From the NCBI GenBank assembly GCA_035556555.1, contig DATMES010000013.1:1-57702 (forward strand): a stretch of DNA of 57,702 nucleotides, written 5' to 3'. Within the stretch, counting starts at the first letter, position 1. Each line of letters opens with the position of its first letter. This document shows, one piece after another, positions 33,475 to 42,308 of the stretch. The notes under the pieces were generated by a model. It did not search any database and had not been told where the DNA came from. It was given only the letters and a program-made list of their open reading frames with translations. This stretch comes from Frankiaceae bacterium (GTDB taxonomy: Bacteria > Actinomycetota > Actinomycetes > BP-191). A program made the translations under genes and the position numbers.

Positions 33475-35397
33475 CTACTCGGCGCTGACCGAGGTGTCCT
33501 CCGTGAGGTCGATGACGGTGCCGTTGCGCATCGCCTGCGCGGTCTCCAGCACGTCGGTGATCTCGTGCCCGATGAGCTCGGAACGGTCGAGCAGCGCGTC
33601 GCGCAGGGCCTCGACGAGGTGGGTGTTCTCCTCGAGGAGCCGCTTCGTGTACGCCTTCTGCTCGGCCAGCAGCCGCTCGACCCGCTCGCGGCCCTCGGAG
33701 TCGCCGAGGACGCGGCCGACGAGGTTGGAGTCGTTGAGGGCGCCGTTCTGGATGGCGCTGTACGACACGAGCGTGCCCTCCATGCCGCAGGCGCCGACCA
33801 TCTGCGCGGCGACGTTGGTGGCGTAGGACAGGTCGCCCGAGGGGCCGGTGGTGACGTCGCCGTACCAGATCTCCTCGGCGCACTGGCCGCCGAACGCGAT
33901 CCGGATCATGTTGATCATCTCGGTGCGGGAGCGGGTGTAGACGTCCTCGCGGTCGCCGTGGGCGAGCAGCCCGAGGGCCGAACGCCGCTTGATGATGGTG
34001 AGCACCTCGAGGCGGCGCTCGGGGGCGCAGAGCCACGCGGCGACGGTGTGGCCCGCCTCGTGGGTGGCGATGAGGCGGCGCTCGTGCGGGGTGTACGCCG
34101 TCGGCTGGCCCATGCCGACCTCGGTGGTGAGGCGGGCGGTCTCGACGTCGGCGCGGCTCATGGCGGTGGCGCCGCGGCGCACGGCGTTGACGAGCGCCTC
34201 GTCGAGCAGGCCCTCGATCATCGCGGGCGTGTAGCCCTGGGTGACCGCCGCGATCGCGTCGCGCTGCTCGGGGTCGTCGAGCTCGGGGGTGTGCGACTTT
34301 CGGGCGAGGAAGTGGTCGAGCAGCTCGCGGCGGCCGGTCTTGCCGGGCTCCTCGAACGTCAGCCTGCGGTCGAAGCGACCCGGCCGCATGAGCGCGGGGT
34401 CGAGGCCGTCGGCGCGGTTGGTGGAGGCGATGAGCATGATGTTCGCCGAGCGGACCGGCGGCTTCTGCAGCTGGCGGTGGGCGGGCAGCAGCAGGTTGAT
34501 CTTGTCGGTCAGCGAGCCGCGCAGCCTCTCCAGGCCGGTCGGGGTGTCGAACGACTGCATCTGGACCAGCAGCTCGTTGACGACGGGTCCGGCGAGGTCG
34601 GACGTGCCGAACGCGCTCTGGACGGTGCGCGCACCGGCCGGGTGGAACTCCATGCCGAGGCCGGTGAGGCCGCCGCAGCCGCTGATGCCGGCGGGAGCCG
34701 CCGTCATCTCCATGCCGTTGCGCGTGCCGCCGATCGCGTCGAACTCGTCGATGAAGCCGATCGCGCCACCCTCACGGGCCGCGGCACGGCGCAGCTCCTT
34801 GAAGTACGAGCGGATCTTGCGCGCCGTGGCGCCGTAGAACGACGACTGGAACGACGACGCCGACGCGAAGAGGAACGGCACGCCCGCCTCCGCCGCCATG
34901 GCCTTCGCCGTGTGCGTCTTGCCGGTGCCGGGGCCGCCCTCGAAGAGGATGCCGCGGCGCGGCCTGCCGCCCATCTCGCGGGCGAACGTCTCGTGCGCGA
35001 GGAACAGGTTCAGCGAGCGGACGACCTCGTCCTTGACGGGGTCGATGCCGACGACGTCGGAGAGGCGTACGTCGATCTGCTCCGGGCGGAACAGCGTGTG
35101 CGGCGACCGGCCGCTGAGCACCTGCGTGCCGACGGCGATGCCGATGAGCGCGATGAAGAACATGACCGGCGCCATGACGACCCAGTCGATCTCCGGCAGC
35201 GCGAAGACGTCGAACGGGCGCCCGGTCAGCGCGCGGTACCAGAGGTACGACGCGGGGATGCCGAGCGCGACGGCGACCGTACGGAGCCGTCGGAGGCGCT
35301 GGGCCTCGCGGTTCAGGCCGACGTCGGCGGTGTGCACCGAGAGCAGGCCGGCGCTGGCCAGCATCGGGTCGAGCGTTCCTGCGGTCGCCTGAGCCAT
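33475..35397 (-). CDS. Divergent FtsH-like AAA+ membrane protease with two insertions
   Basis: 640 residues. A hydrophobic segment lies near 40-55 and a clear TM at 72-94. The AAA module has Walker A GGPGTGKTH (154-162), pore loop SSFYGA, Walker B IGFIDEFDAIGG (213-224) and second region of homology ASTNRADGLDPALMRPGRFD (324-343). The zinc protease has HEAGH (446-450) and the third ligand in TGPSGDLSYAT. Compared with housekeeping FtsH there are about 30 extra residues after Walker B and about 30 more before the second region of homology. ATG at 35397 has a GGAG site. Confidence 0.9.
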   Translation of the reverse strand: MAQATAGTLDPMLASAGLLSVHTADVGLNREAQRLRRLRTVAVALGIPASYLWYRALTGRPFDVFALPEIDWVVMAPVMFFIALIGIAVGTQVLSGRSPHTLFRPEQIDVRLSDVVGIDPVKDEVVRSLNLFLAHETFAREMGGRPRRGILFEGGPGTGKTHTAKAMAAEAGVPFLFASASSFQSSFYGATARKIRSYFKELRRAAAREGGAIGFIDEFDAIGGTRNGMEMTAAPAGISGCGGLTGLGMEFHPAGARTVQSAFGTSDLAGPVVNELLVQMQSFDTPTGLERLRGSLTDKINLLLPAHRQLQKPPVRSANIMLIASTNRADGLDPALMRPGRFDRRLTFEEPGKTGRRELLDHFLARKSHTPELDDPEQRDAIAAVTQGYTPAMIEGLLDEALVNAVRRGATAMSRADVETARLTTEVGMGQPTAYTPHERRLIATHEAGHTVAAWLCAPERRLEVLTIIKRRSALGLLAHGDREDVYTRSRTEMINMIRIAFGGQCAEEIWYGDVTTGPSGDLSYATNVAAQMVGACGMEGTLVSYSAIQNGALNDSNLVGRVLGDSEGRERVERLLAEQKAYTKRLLEENTHLVEALRDALLDRSELIGHEITDVLETAQAMRNGTVIDLTEDTSVSAE

Positions 35398-35603
35398 GTC
35401 GTGCTCCGTATGCGAGGGGACACCGGGGCAACGAGCGTCCGGAAAAAAAGTTCTCTCCGACCGCTCAAGCCCGGTGCCCGCGGTGCCGATGTCAGTCAGG
35501 ACGGCGGGGCTGTCCGTGGTGTGAGTGTTCCACCGGAAGCACCGGTTGACTACTCAGTGTGAGCGATTCACCCCGATGGCGTAGTGCGCGGCCTAACGGA
35601 TGG

Positions 35604-36482
35604 TTACTCCGCGTGGCCGAGCCCGCTGAACAGGTCCGTCTCCCACCCCTGCTCGTCGCGGTCCGGGCCGAGCTCGCCGCGGCGCAGGACGTAGTGCTCG
35701 TCACCCATGCCGTCGCGCAGCTCCTCGGGCAGCGAGAAGAAGAGGAAGTCGCTCGCGATCTGGCTCCTGTGGGCGCGCATGGCCGCGATCTTGCGGTCGA
35801 TCTGGCCCGTCGCGCGGACCCGCGTCGTCACGAGCGCGTCGGGCGTGCCGAACGGCATCTCCTCGGCGTTCTCGTACGCCGCGAAGAACTCGTCGCCCGT
35901 CGCCTTGAAGTGCTCGAAGCCGGCCTGCAGGACGCTCTTCGGGAACGCCGTCTGGTACAGCTTGCTCACCTGCCACGGCTCGCCCGTGCCGTACGCCGGG
36001 TCCTTGGCCTTGTCGATGGCCGCCACCGTGACGCGGTGCGCCTGGATGTGGTCGGGGTGGCCGTAGTCGCCGTTCTCGTCGTACGTGACCACGACCTGCG
36101 GCCGCGCCTCCCGGATGACCGTCACCAGCTCGGCCACGGCCTCGTCGAGGTCGGCGCGCCAGAAGCAGCGCGGGTCGTCGTTCTCCGGGGTGCCGATCAT
36201 GCCGCTGTCGCGCCAGCGCCCCGCCCCCCCGAGGAACCGGTGGTCGGTGATGCCGAGGATCTTCGCGGCCTCCGCCATCTCCGTACGGCGGTGCTCGCCG
36301 AGGGCGTCCTCCCCCGCGTCGGCGAGGTGCTTCAGCTCGTCGTCGACGATCTCGCCGACCTCGCCGAGCGTGCAGGTGACGACCGTGACGCGGACGCCCT
36401 CGTCGGCGTACTTCCCGATCGTCGCGCCCGTCGGGATGCACTCGTCGTCGGGGTGCGCGTGCACGAGCAGCAGGCTCTTCAT
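35604..36482 (-). CDS. mshB: MshB-type N-acetyl-GlcN-inositol deacetylase (paralogue 1)
   Basis: A 292-residue PIG-L/LmbE-fold zinc deacetylase. Zinc ligands sit in HAHPDDE (residues 8-14) and in GDYGHPDHIQAHRV. MshB removes acetyl from GlcNAc-inositol in mycothiol synthesis. Mca, the related conjugate amidase, typically has a KGA stretch after the first motif that is not seen here. ATG at 36482 overlaps the preceding paralogue's stop by four bases (ATGA). Which of the two copies is the biosynthetic enzyme cannot be told from sequence alone. Confidence 0.88.
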   Translation of the reverse strand: MKSLLLVHAHPDDECIPTGATIGKYADEGVRVTVVTCTLGEVGEIVDDELKHLADAGEDALGEHRRTEMAEAAKILGITDHRFLGGAGRWRDSGMIGTPENDDPRCFWRADLDEAVAELVTVIREARPQVVVTYDENGDYGHPDHIQAHRVTVAAIDKAKDPAYGTGEPWQVSKLYQTAFPKSVLQAGFEHFKATGDEFFAAYENAEEMPFGTPDALVTTRVRATGQIDRKIAAMRAHRSQIASDFLFFSLPEELRDGMGDEHYVLRRGELGPDRDEQGWETDLFSGLGHAE

Positions 36483-37306
36483 TCGGTCACTCCCGCGAAC
36501 AGGTCGGTCTCGTGGCCGTCGCCCCCGAGGGTGCCGTGCGCGAGGACGTACTGCTCCTCCGGGTACGCCCGGTGCGCGACGTTGTCGGACAGCGCGAAGA
36601 AGTCGCCCGCAACCGTGACCTGGGTGCGGTGCGCGGCGATGGCGGCGAGCTTGGCCTCGAGGTACGGCGCGATGTCGATCGTCGTGGTCGGCTCGGCCGG
36701 CGGTTGGTGCGCGGTGGCCGGGTCGGGCAGGTCGAAGCCGCCTGGCCTGCCCGCGGCCTCGTAGTCGTCGCGCTCGCGGCGGCGGCGTTCCGGGCCGCCC
36801 CAGGCGCAGTGGTAGACCTTGCTCACCGTCCACTCCGGCTTGGCCGCCTCGACGGCGAGCAGCGTCACGCGGTGCGCCTGGATGTGGTCGGGGTGGCCGT
36901 AGCCGCCGTTCTCGTCGTACGTCACGACGACCTGCGGGCGTACGTCGTGGATCACCTTCACCAGGTGGGCAGTGGCCTCGTCGAGGTCGGCGTTCCAGAA
37001 CGCGGTGGCGCGCTCGTTCTCGGGCGTGCCGATCATGCCGGAGTCCTCGTACGGGCCCAGGAAACGGTGGTCGGTGACGCCGAGGTGCTTCATGGCGGCG
37101 GCGAGCTCGTCCACGCGGACGTCGGCGAGGTGCTTGCCGGTGCCGAGATGGCGCAGGTCCTCGGGCACGATCTCGCCCTGCTCGCCGCGGGTGCAGGTGA
37201 CGAGCGTGACCTGCGCGCCCTCGGCGGCGTAACGGGCCATGGTGCCGCCGGTCGCGATCGACTCGTCGTCGGGGTGCGCGTGGACGAGCAGGAGCCTCCT
37301 GGTCAC
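36479..37306 (-). CDS. MshB-type deacetylase (paralogue 2)
   Basis: 275 residues and clearly homologous to its neighbour: HAHPDDESIATGGTMARYA, VTCTRGEQGEIVPEDLRHL, then GYGHPDHIQAH. It differs in a charged central insert (GGPERRRRERDDYEAAGRPG) in place of the neighbour's AFPKSVLQAGFEH segment. GTG at 37306 is chosen because the family begins at RRLLLVHAHPDDE. It could be the true MshB or a deacetylase for another sugar conjugate. First gene of the pair; the GATCTTGGC hairpin lies 56-111 bases upstream. Confidence 0.87.
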   Translation of the reverse strand: MTRRLLLVHAHPDDESIATGGTMARYAAEGAQVTLVTCTRGEQGEIVPEDLRHLGTGKHLADVRVDELAAAMKHLGVTDHRFLGPYEDSGMIGTPENERATAFWNADLDEATAHLVKVIHDVRPQVVVTYDENGGYGHPDHIQAHRVTLLAVEAAKPEWTVSKVYHCAWGGPERRRRERDDYEAAGRPGGFDLPDPATAHQPPAEPTTTIDIAPYLEAKLAAIAAHRTQVTVAGDFFALSDNVAHRAYPEEQYVLAHGTLGGDGHETDLFAGVTE

Positions 37307-37361
37307 CCAGGCATTCTGCACGCGCACGGGTCGGCGCCGCGCCTTGCGCGCGCGCCGAACT

Positions 37362-37417
37362 CGTGATCTTGGCTGCGTCTGTGCTGCCCGGGCGGCACGA
37401 ACGTCGCCAAGATCACG
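37362..37417. repeat. GATCTTGGC hairpin repeat, copy 2
   Basis: Arms CGTGATCTTGGC (37362-37373) and GCCAAGATCACG (37406-37417) with further pairing GTGC..CC/GG..GCAC around the loop. It shares CTGCGT and GTGCTGCCCGG with copy 1. On the minus strand it lies 18 bases past the Asp-box protein's stop, so it may end that transcript before the mshB pair. Confidence 0.83.
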
Positions 37418-37435
37418 AAAACCGGGCGCGACCGG

Positions 37436-38770
37436 TCAGATCTTGCCGTCGTACGCCCTGAACAGGCCCTTGCCGCCGGACTGGCGCGTGATGACCGAAC
37501 GGTGCCAGGACGACTTCCACTCGGCGCCCTTCTCGCACTCTCGCGGGCAGCCGTCGGCCCACGCGACGTACACGCGGCCCTGCTTGTCGACGCTGATGTC
37601 GTTGAAGTCGAGCAGGTTGCGGTGGTTGCAGCCGGTCAGCTGGATGCAGCCGCGCTGCACGAGCTCGGTCGGGGTGGCGTTGACCGTCGTCCAGGTGCGG
37701 CCGCGGTCGTACGTCGTGGAGACGTAGAGCCTCCACTCGCCCTCGAACGCGTTGTTCTGGTCGTTGCCGCCGGTCTTGGTGCCGAGCCAGGCGAACGCCG
37801 CCCGGTCGCCGTCGCCTGCGATGACCTCGGGGAACTGCACGTTCTTGATGCCGAGGCGGCTGCTGACGTCGACCGGCTTCGACCACGTCTTCCCGTGGTC
37901 GCGGGTGACGGCGATCATCGCGCGGGTGTTGTCGTCGTCGGCGCCGTCCTGGTAGCCGAAGTACGTCGTGTTGTCCGAGCCGGCGGCGACCGACGGGTCG
38001 CTCTCGCCGTTGACCTTGCTGCCGGGGATCTTGCGGATGTCCCAGGTGACGCCGTTGTCCTCGCTGACGACGATCGCCTGGTTGCTCCCGCAGCCCATGT
38101 GCGGGACGTACACCGTGCCGTCGGGCGCCACGCGCAGGTGGCCGTGGAGACCGCCGCACTCGGTGATGCTGTACATCGGCACGGCCGGGCCGAACGTCAG
38201 GCCGCCCGTGTCGCTACGCGCGCAGGAGGCGTTGGCGATGGCCTGCGCGCAGTAGTAGACGGCGGCCGGCTGCGACTCGGTGAGGGCGTTGAGCGGCGAC
38301 GGGGCGAACGGGCCCGCGCCGACGGTCTGGTGGTCGACGTACGCGCCGGGGCCGCAGCCCGTGGTGGGCGTCCAGGTGCGGCCGTCGTCGTCGGTGTACG
38401 ACAGCAGGGAGCAGTTGGCGGCGAGCTGCGAGACCCATGTACGGCCGCTGCGCCCGTCGGTGTAGAGGATCGGGTCGAGCGAGTTGACCGACTCGAGGAT
38501 GAACGAGCGGTCCTCCCACTTGGCGTCGCCGCGGGAGTTCCACGACACGGCGAGGGTCCGCAGGCCGGACTGGTACATCGCCGTGCCGGTCTTCCAGTTG
38601 ATGCCGATCGACGGCTCGCCGGAGCCGGGGTCCTCGCCGGGCTCGTGGTACGTCCGGTACGTCGGCTTGGCCGACGGGCGGCCGGCCCCCGCCTGCGGCG
38701 CGGCGACGGCGACCGTGATGACGGTCAGGGCCGCGCAGGCGAGGGCGATACGCCGCTTCGTACGAGTCAC
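37436..38770 (-). CDS. Exported Asp-box (BNR, sialidase-fold) protein
   Basis: 444 residues with a signal peptide (MTRTKRRIALACAALTVITV, cleavage near APQAGA). Four Asp-box motifs of the S/T-x-D-x-G-x-T-W type are seen: SYTDDDGRTWTP, VVSEDNGVTWDI, VTRDHGKTWSKP and TTYDRGRTWTTV. The six-bladed propeller is complete in length. The arginine triad of real sialidases is not evident, so glycan hydrolysis is not claimed. About ten cysteines suggest disulfides. Monocistronic, with no obvious functional link to the mshB or typA neighbours. Confidence 0.88.
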   Translation of the reverse strand: MTRTKRRIALACAALTVITVAVAAPQAGAGRPSAKPTYRTYHEPGEDPGSGEPSIGINWKTGTAMYQSGLRTLAVSWNSRGDAKWEDRSFILESVNSLDPILYTDGRSGRTWVSQLAANCSLLSYTDDDGRTWTPTTGCGPGAYVDHQTVGAGPFAPSPLNALTESQPAAVYYCAQAIANASCARSDTGGLTFGPAVPMYSITECGGLHGHLRVAPDGTVYVPHMGCGSNQAIVVSEDNGVTWDIRKIPGSKVNGESDPSVAAGSDNTTYFGYQDGADDDNTRAMIAVTRDHGKTWSKPVDVSSRLGIKNVQFPEVIAGDGDRAAFAWLGTKTGGNDQNNAFEGEWRLYVSTTYDRGRTWTTVNATPTELVQRGCIQLTGCNHRNLLDFNDISVDKQGRVYVAWADGCPRECEKGAEWKSSWHRSVITRQSGGKGLFRAYDGKI

Positions 38771-38898
38771 GAGGGGTCCTCCGGGGGCATCAGGGGTCTC
38801 CGCCGGGATTCGCCGCGGGGTGACGTACTCCTCCCGACCACGCCGGTGGGCTACGGTGGCGCCCTCCCGGACGAAACCGGACGAAAGGGACCCCTGCC

Positions 38899-39087
38899 GT
38901 GCGCGGACCGCTCGCCCTCGCCGCCGTCGCCGTTGCCGCCCTCGTCGCCACGCCCGCCGCCGCGGGGCCGCCGGAGATCGAGTGCACGGACTTCGCGGGC
39001 TACTACCCGCCGCTCGAAGAGGCGTGGGCGGGGCTGCCGCCGGAGGTCCGCGCCGTCGTCATCGAGGCCTGCGGCTGGGACCGCTGA
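38899..39087 (+). CDS. Small secreted protein
   Basis: 62 residues: signal peptide (MRGPLALAAVAVAALVATPAAAG) and a short mature part with two cysteines (IECTDFAGYYPPLEEAW, VVIEACGWDR) that can form one disulfide. GTG at 38899 has an AAAGGGA site 10 bases upstream. I do not know the family. A large inverted repeat follows the stop. Confidence 0.68.
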   Translation: MRGPLALAAVAVAALVATPAAAGPPEIECTDFAGYYPPLEEAWAGLPPEVRAVVIEACGWDR

Positions 39088-39113
39088 CCCCACCCCGCGC
39101 AGGCCGGCCACGC

Positions 39114-39186
39114 AGGTTACTGGTGAGTAGCGACGTCGCGACTCACCAGTTCGTGCTCAAGCCGAGTCGCTACTCACCAGTAACCT
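39114..39186. repeat. Perfect 21-bp inverted repeat with a third internal copy
   Basis: Arms AGGTTACTGGTGAGTAGCGAC (39114-39134) and its exact complement at 39166-39186 enclose 31 bases that start with GTCGCGACTCACCAGTT, a near copy of the right arm. Alternative pairing with this inner copy is possible. It sits between two convergent stops (39087 and 39215), so a two-way terminator is likely. Confidence 0.88.
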
Positions 39187-39214
39187 CCGGCGGGTCGCGG
39201 GTGCGGGCGGGGCG

Positions 39215-41077
39215 CTAGACCTGCTGGGCCTCCAGGCGGGCCCGCGCGCGCTTGCCGCGCGAACGCTCGCGCTCGGCGGCGTCGAGGACGACCTTGCGGA
39301 TCCGTACGGTCGCCGGCGTCACCTCGACGCACTCGTCCTCGCGGCAGAACTCCAGCGCCTGCTCCAGCGAGAGCTGGCGGTGCGGGATCAGCGGCACCAG
39401 CACGTCGGAGGACGACTGGCGCATGTTCGTGAGCTTCTTCTCCTTGGTGGGGTTGACGTCCATGTCGTCGGAGCGGGCGTTCTCGCCGACGATCATCCCC
39501 TCGTACACCTCGGTGCCCGGCCCCACGAACATCGTGCCGCGCTCCTGCAGGTTGGCCAGCGCGAACGCCGTCGTCGGCCCGCGGCGGTCGGCCACGAGCG
39601 AGCCCGTGGGGCGCGTACGCAGCTCGCCGTGCCAGGGCTCGTACCGCTCGTGGACGTGGTGCAGCAGGCCGGTGCCGCGCGTCTCGGTGAGGAACTCCGT
39701 ACGGAAGCCGATCAGCCCGCGCGCGGGCACGATGTACTCCATCCGGATCCAGCCCGAGCCGTGGTCGACCATCTGCTCGAGGCGGCCCTTGCGCAGCGCC
39801 ATGAGCTGGATGAGAACGCCCTGGTAGTCGCTCGGCGCGTCGATGGTGAGGCGTTCCATCGGCTCGTTGACCTTGCCGTCGACGAGCCGCGTGACGACCT
39901 GTGGCTTGCCGACGGTGAGCTCGAACCCCTCGCGCCGCATGATCTCGACGAGCACCGCGAGCTGCAGCTCGCCGCGGCCCTGGACCTCCCACGTGTCGGG
40001 ACGCTCGGTGGTGAGGACGCGGATGGAGACGTTGCCGACGAGCTCCTGGTCGAGGCGGTTCTTGACGAGTCGCGCGGTGAGCTTCTTGCCGGACTCGCCG
40101 GCCAGCGGCGAGGTGTTGATGCCGACGGTCATCGACAGGCTCGGCTCGTCGATGGTGATGACGGGCAGCGGCCGCGGGTCCTCGGGGTCGGTCAGCGTCT
40201 CGCCGATCGTGATGTCCGGGATGCCGGCGATCGCGACGATGTCGCCCGGGCCCGCCTCGTCGGCGGGTACGCGGTCGAGGGCCTCGGTCATGAGCAGCTC
40301 GGAGACCTTCACGCGCTCGACCGTGCCGTCCGTACGGCACCACGCGACCTGCTGCCCCTTGCGCAGCACGCCGTTGTGGATGCGGCAGAGCGCGAGGCGG
40401 CCGAGGTACGGCGACGCGTCGAGGTTGGTGACGTGCGCCTGCAACGGCGCGCCCTCCTCGTACGACGGCGCGGGGATCGTCGTGCGCAGCACCTCGAAGA
40501 GAGGCTCGAGGTCGGGGCTGTCGGGCGCCTCGCCGTCGGCCGGCTTGGTCAGCGAGGCGCGGCCGGACTTCGCCATGCAGTAGACGATCGGGAAGTCGAT
40601 CTGCTCCTCGGTCGCGTCGAGGTCGAGGAACAGCTGGTACGTCTCGTCCAGCACCTCGGCGATCCGCGCGTCGGGGCGGTCGACCTTGTTGACGACGAGG
40701 ACGACGGGCAGGTGCAGCGCCAGCGCCTTGCGGAGCACGAACCGCGTCTGCGGCAACGGCCCCTCGCTCGCGTCGACCAGCAGCACGACGCCGTCAACCA
40801 TCGAGAGGCCGCGTTCGACCTCGCCGCCGAAGTCGGCGTGGCCGGGCGTGTCGATGATGTTGATCGTCAGGTCGCCGTGGCGGACCGCCGTGTTCTTGGC
40901 GAGGATCGTGATGCCCTTCTCACGCTCCAGGTCCATCGAGTCCATGACGCGCTCGTTGACGTTGGCGTGGTCGCCGAACGCCCCCGACTGCCACAGCATC
41001 GCGTCCACGAGCGTCGTCTTGCCGTGGTCGACGTGCGCCACGATCGCGACGTTGCGCAGGTCATCGCGCGTAGGCAT
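39215..41077 (-). CDS. typA: Translational GTPase TypA/BipA
   Basis: A 620-residue ribosome-associated GTPase. G1 AHVDHGKTT, switch I with [12 protein letters not shown]3 [14 protein letters not shown] and G4 NKVDRP are present. EF-G-like domains III and V and the BipA-specific C-terminal domain ([19 protein letters not shown]) follow. It aids 50S assembly and stress or cold growth in other bacteria. ATG at 41077 with GGAG upstream. The typA-mshB proximity matches other actinobacteria. Confidence 0.96.
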   Translation of the reverse strand: MPTRDDLRNVAIVAHVDHGKTTLVDAMLWQSGAFGDHANVNERVMDSMDLEREKGITILAKNTAVRHGDLTINIIDTPGHADFGGEVERGLSMVDGVVLLVDASEGPLPQTRFVLRKALALHLPVVLVVNKVDRPDARIAEVLDETYQLFLDLDATEEQIDFPIVYCMAKSGRASLTKPADGEAPDSPDLEPLFEVLRTTIPAPSYEEGAPLQAHVTNLDASPYLGRLALCRIHNGVLRKGQQVAWCRTDGTVERVKVSELLMTEALDRVPADEAGPGDIVAIAGIPDITIGETLTDPEDPRPLPVITIDEPSLSMTVGINTSPLAGESGKKLTARLVKNRLDQELVGNVSIRVLTTERPDTWEVQGRGELQLAVLVEIMRREGFELTVGKPQVVTRLVDGKVNEPMERLTIDAPSDYQGVLIQLMALRKGRLEQMVDHGSGWIRMEYIVPARGLIGFRTEFLTETRGTGLLHHVHERYEPWHGELRTRPTGSLVADRRGPTTAFALANLQERGTMFVGPGTEVYEGMIVGENARSDDMDVNPTKEKKLTNMRQSSSDVLVPLIPHRQLSLEQALEFCREDECVEVTPATVRIRKVVLDAAERERSRGKRARARLEAQQV

Positions 41078-41133
41078 GCGGGAACTCCAGGAGAGGGTCA
41101 GGGGTCGCGCGGCGAGTGCCGGCGAGTCCGAGT

Positions 41134-41298
41134 CTACCGGCTTCCCTGCTCGCGAATCGCCGCGGCCAGGTCGAGCAGCGCGTACGTCACCGCGTAGATG
41201 CCCGCCGCGGCGACGTGCTGGTCGCCGGTGTGGATCTGCGAGGGCTGGATGCTCTGCAACGACGTGATGGCCGCGGCCGCGTAGTCCTTGTCCGTCAT
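41134..41298 (-). CDS. Small hypothetical protein upstream of typA
   Basis: 54 residues, mixed composition ([20 protein letters not shown], then [20 protein letters not shown]). The amphipathic alanine-rich second half suggests helices but not a full TM span. ATG at 41298; stop at 41134, 56 bases before the typA start. It has normal codon use and a non-shadow composition, but no family is recognised. Confidence 0.6.
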   Translation of the reverse strand: MTDKDYAAAAITSLQSIQPSQIHTGDQHVAAAGIYAVTYALLDLAAAIREQGSR

Positions 41299-41342
41299 GG
41301 CGGCGACCGTACGCCTCCCCTGCTCTCGCGTGACGCCCCCGA

Positions 41343-42155
41343 TCAGCGGGGATCGCCGGGGCCCATCGGGTAGACGACGAGCTGACGTTCGGGACCGAGA
41401 CGCTTGTTGTAGTCGTCGGCGATCGCCTGCGCGATCGTCGTCGCGCGCCGCAGGGGACCACTCCGCTGGCCCGACAGAGCCCGGATGCGCCACTGCGGCA
41501 CCGTGAACCTGCGCAGCGTCCGGCAGAGCCGCTCATGGTCCACGTGCTCGTTGAGGCCGAACAGGCGCGCGACGCCTTGCAGCATGTCCGCGTCCCACGT
41601 CGTGGCATCGCGCGTGAACGCCTCCGCCAGCACGTCCAGCGTCTGTCCCAGGACGACGAGCCCGTACGCCGCGTCGATCCGCAGCAGGGACTGGATCGCG
41701 CCGATGCGGTGGGTTCTCGCGGTCTTGGCCGCCCCCAGGCCCCGGGAACGAAGGACGCCCTCGATGTCGACGTACGGCCTGTGACCGCCTTCGAGACCGA
41801 CCCGGTACTCCTCCCACTTGCCGACGTTGGTGCGGTCCCTGTTCACGCCGAGGAAGACGTCGGACTCCTGATGTCCGTCGAGGTTCTCGTTGACGACGCA
41901 CGGCAGCTCGTAGTCGTCGCCGAAGCGCTGGCGCGCGGCGTCCCAGCGGTGCCCGCCGTCGTCGATGAGGATCTCGCCGCTGCTGCGGCGGTTCACGATG
42001 AGCGCACCCACCCGGTGATCGACCCAGTCCTGGACGAGGGTCTGCACCTTGCCGGCCTTGCGTTCCCGCTGGTAGGCGTGGTTGGGGGTCATGTCGGCTA
42101 CCCGGATGAACTCCAGGGTGACGCGCGGTCGGGTGACGAGCAACGAGTCCCTCAC
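41343..42155 (-). CDS. ParB/Srx-like nuclease-fold protein (DUF6551-type)
   Basis: 270 residues. The N-terminal part has a ParB-N fold signature ([20 protein letters not shown]) preceded by [20 protein letters not shown] and followed by [20 protein letters not shown]. The C-terminal part is helical. Such proteins are common in actinophage and mobile regions and may bind nucleotides or DNA, but no parA or phage gene is present here. GTG at 42155, with a possible promoter at 42215-42245. A likely accessory gene. Confidence 0.75.
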   Translation of the reverse strand: MRDSLLVTRPRVTLEFIRVADMTPNHAYQRERKAGKVQTLVQDWVDHRVGALIVNRRSSGEILIDDGGHRWDAARQRFGDDYELPCVVNENLDGHQESDVFLGVNRDRTNVGKWEEYRVGLEGGHRPYVDIEGVLRSRGLGAAKTARTHRIGAIQSLLRIDAAYGLVVLGQTLDVLAEAFTRDATTWDADMLQGVARLFGLNEHVDHERLCRTLRRFTVPQWRIRALSGQRSGPLRRATTIAQAIADDYNKRLGPERQLVVYPMGPGDPR

Positions 42156-42214
42156 ATCGTCGCAGGGGGTCGAGGTGTCGCCCCACTCGACGAGTCCCCC
42201 GACTTGGTGCAGCG

Positions 42215-42245
42215 ACTATAGGGGGCGACGGGGCGTGTCCGACAA
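42215..42245 (-). promoter_or_regulatory. Possible promoter of the ParB-like gene
   Basis: On the minus strand TTGTCG (42245-42240), a 19-base spacer and TATAGT (42220-42215) resemble -35 and -10 boxes. The -10 is about 60 bases before the GTG start at 42155. TATAGT is rare in this GC-rich window, which favours it, but the spacer is long. Confidence 0.33.
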
Positions 42246-42308
42246 CGCGGACGAACGTCGCCGCGGCGTTCTTCCCGAGGCCCTGCACGCCGCTCCTACA
42301 CTCGCGTG

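Noticed and set aside
41343..42300. A prophage or integrated element around the ParB-like gene
   Set aside because: No integrase, terminase, portal or capsid gene and no tRNA-linked direct repeats are seen. Neighbours are typA and a DUF817 gene.
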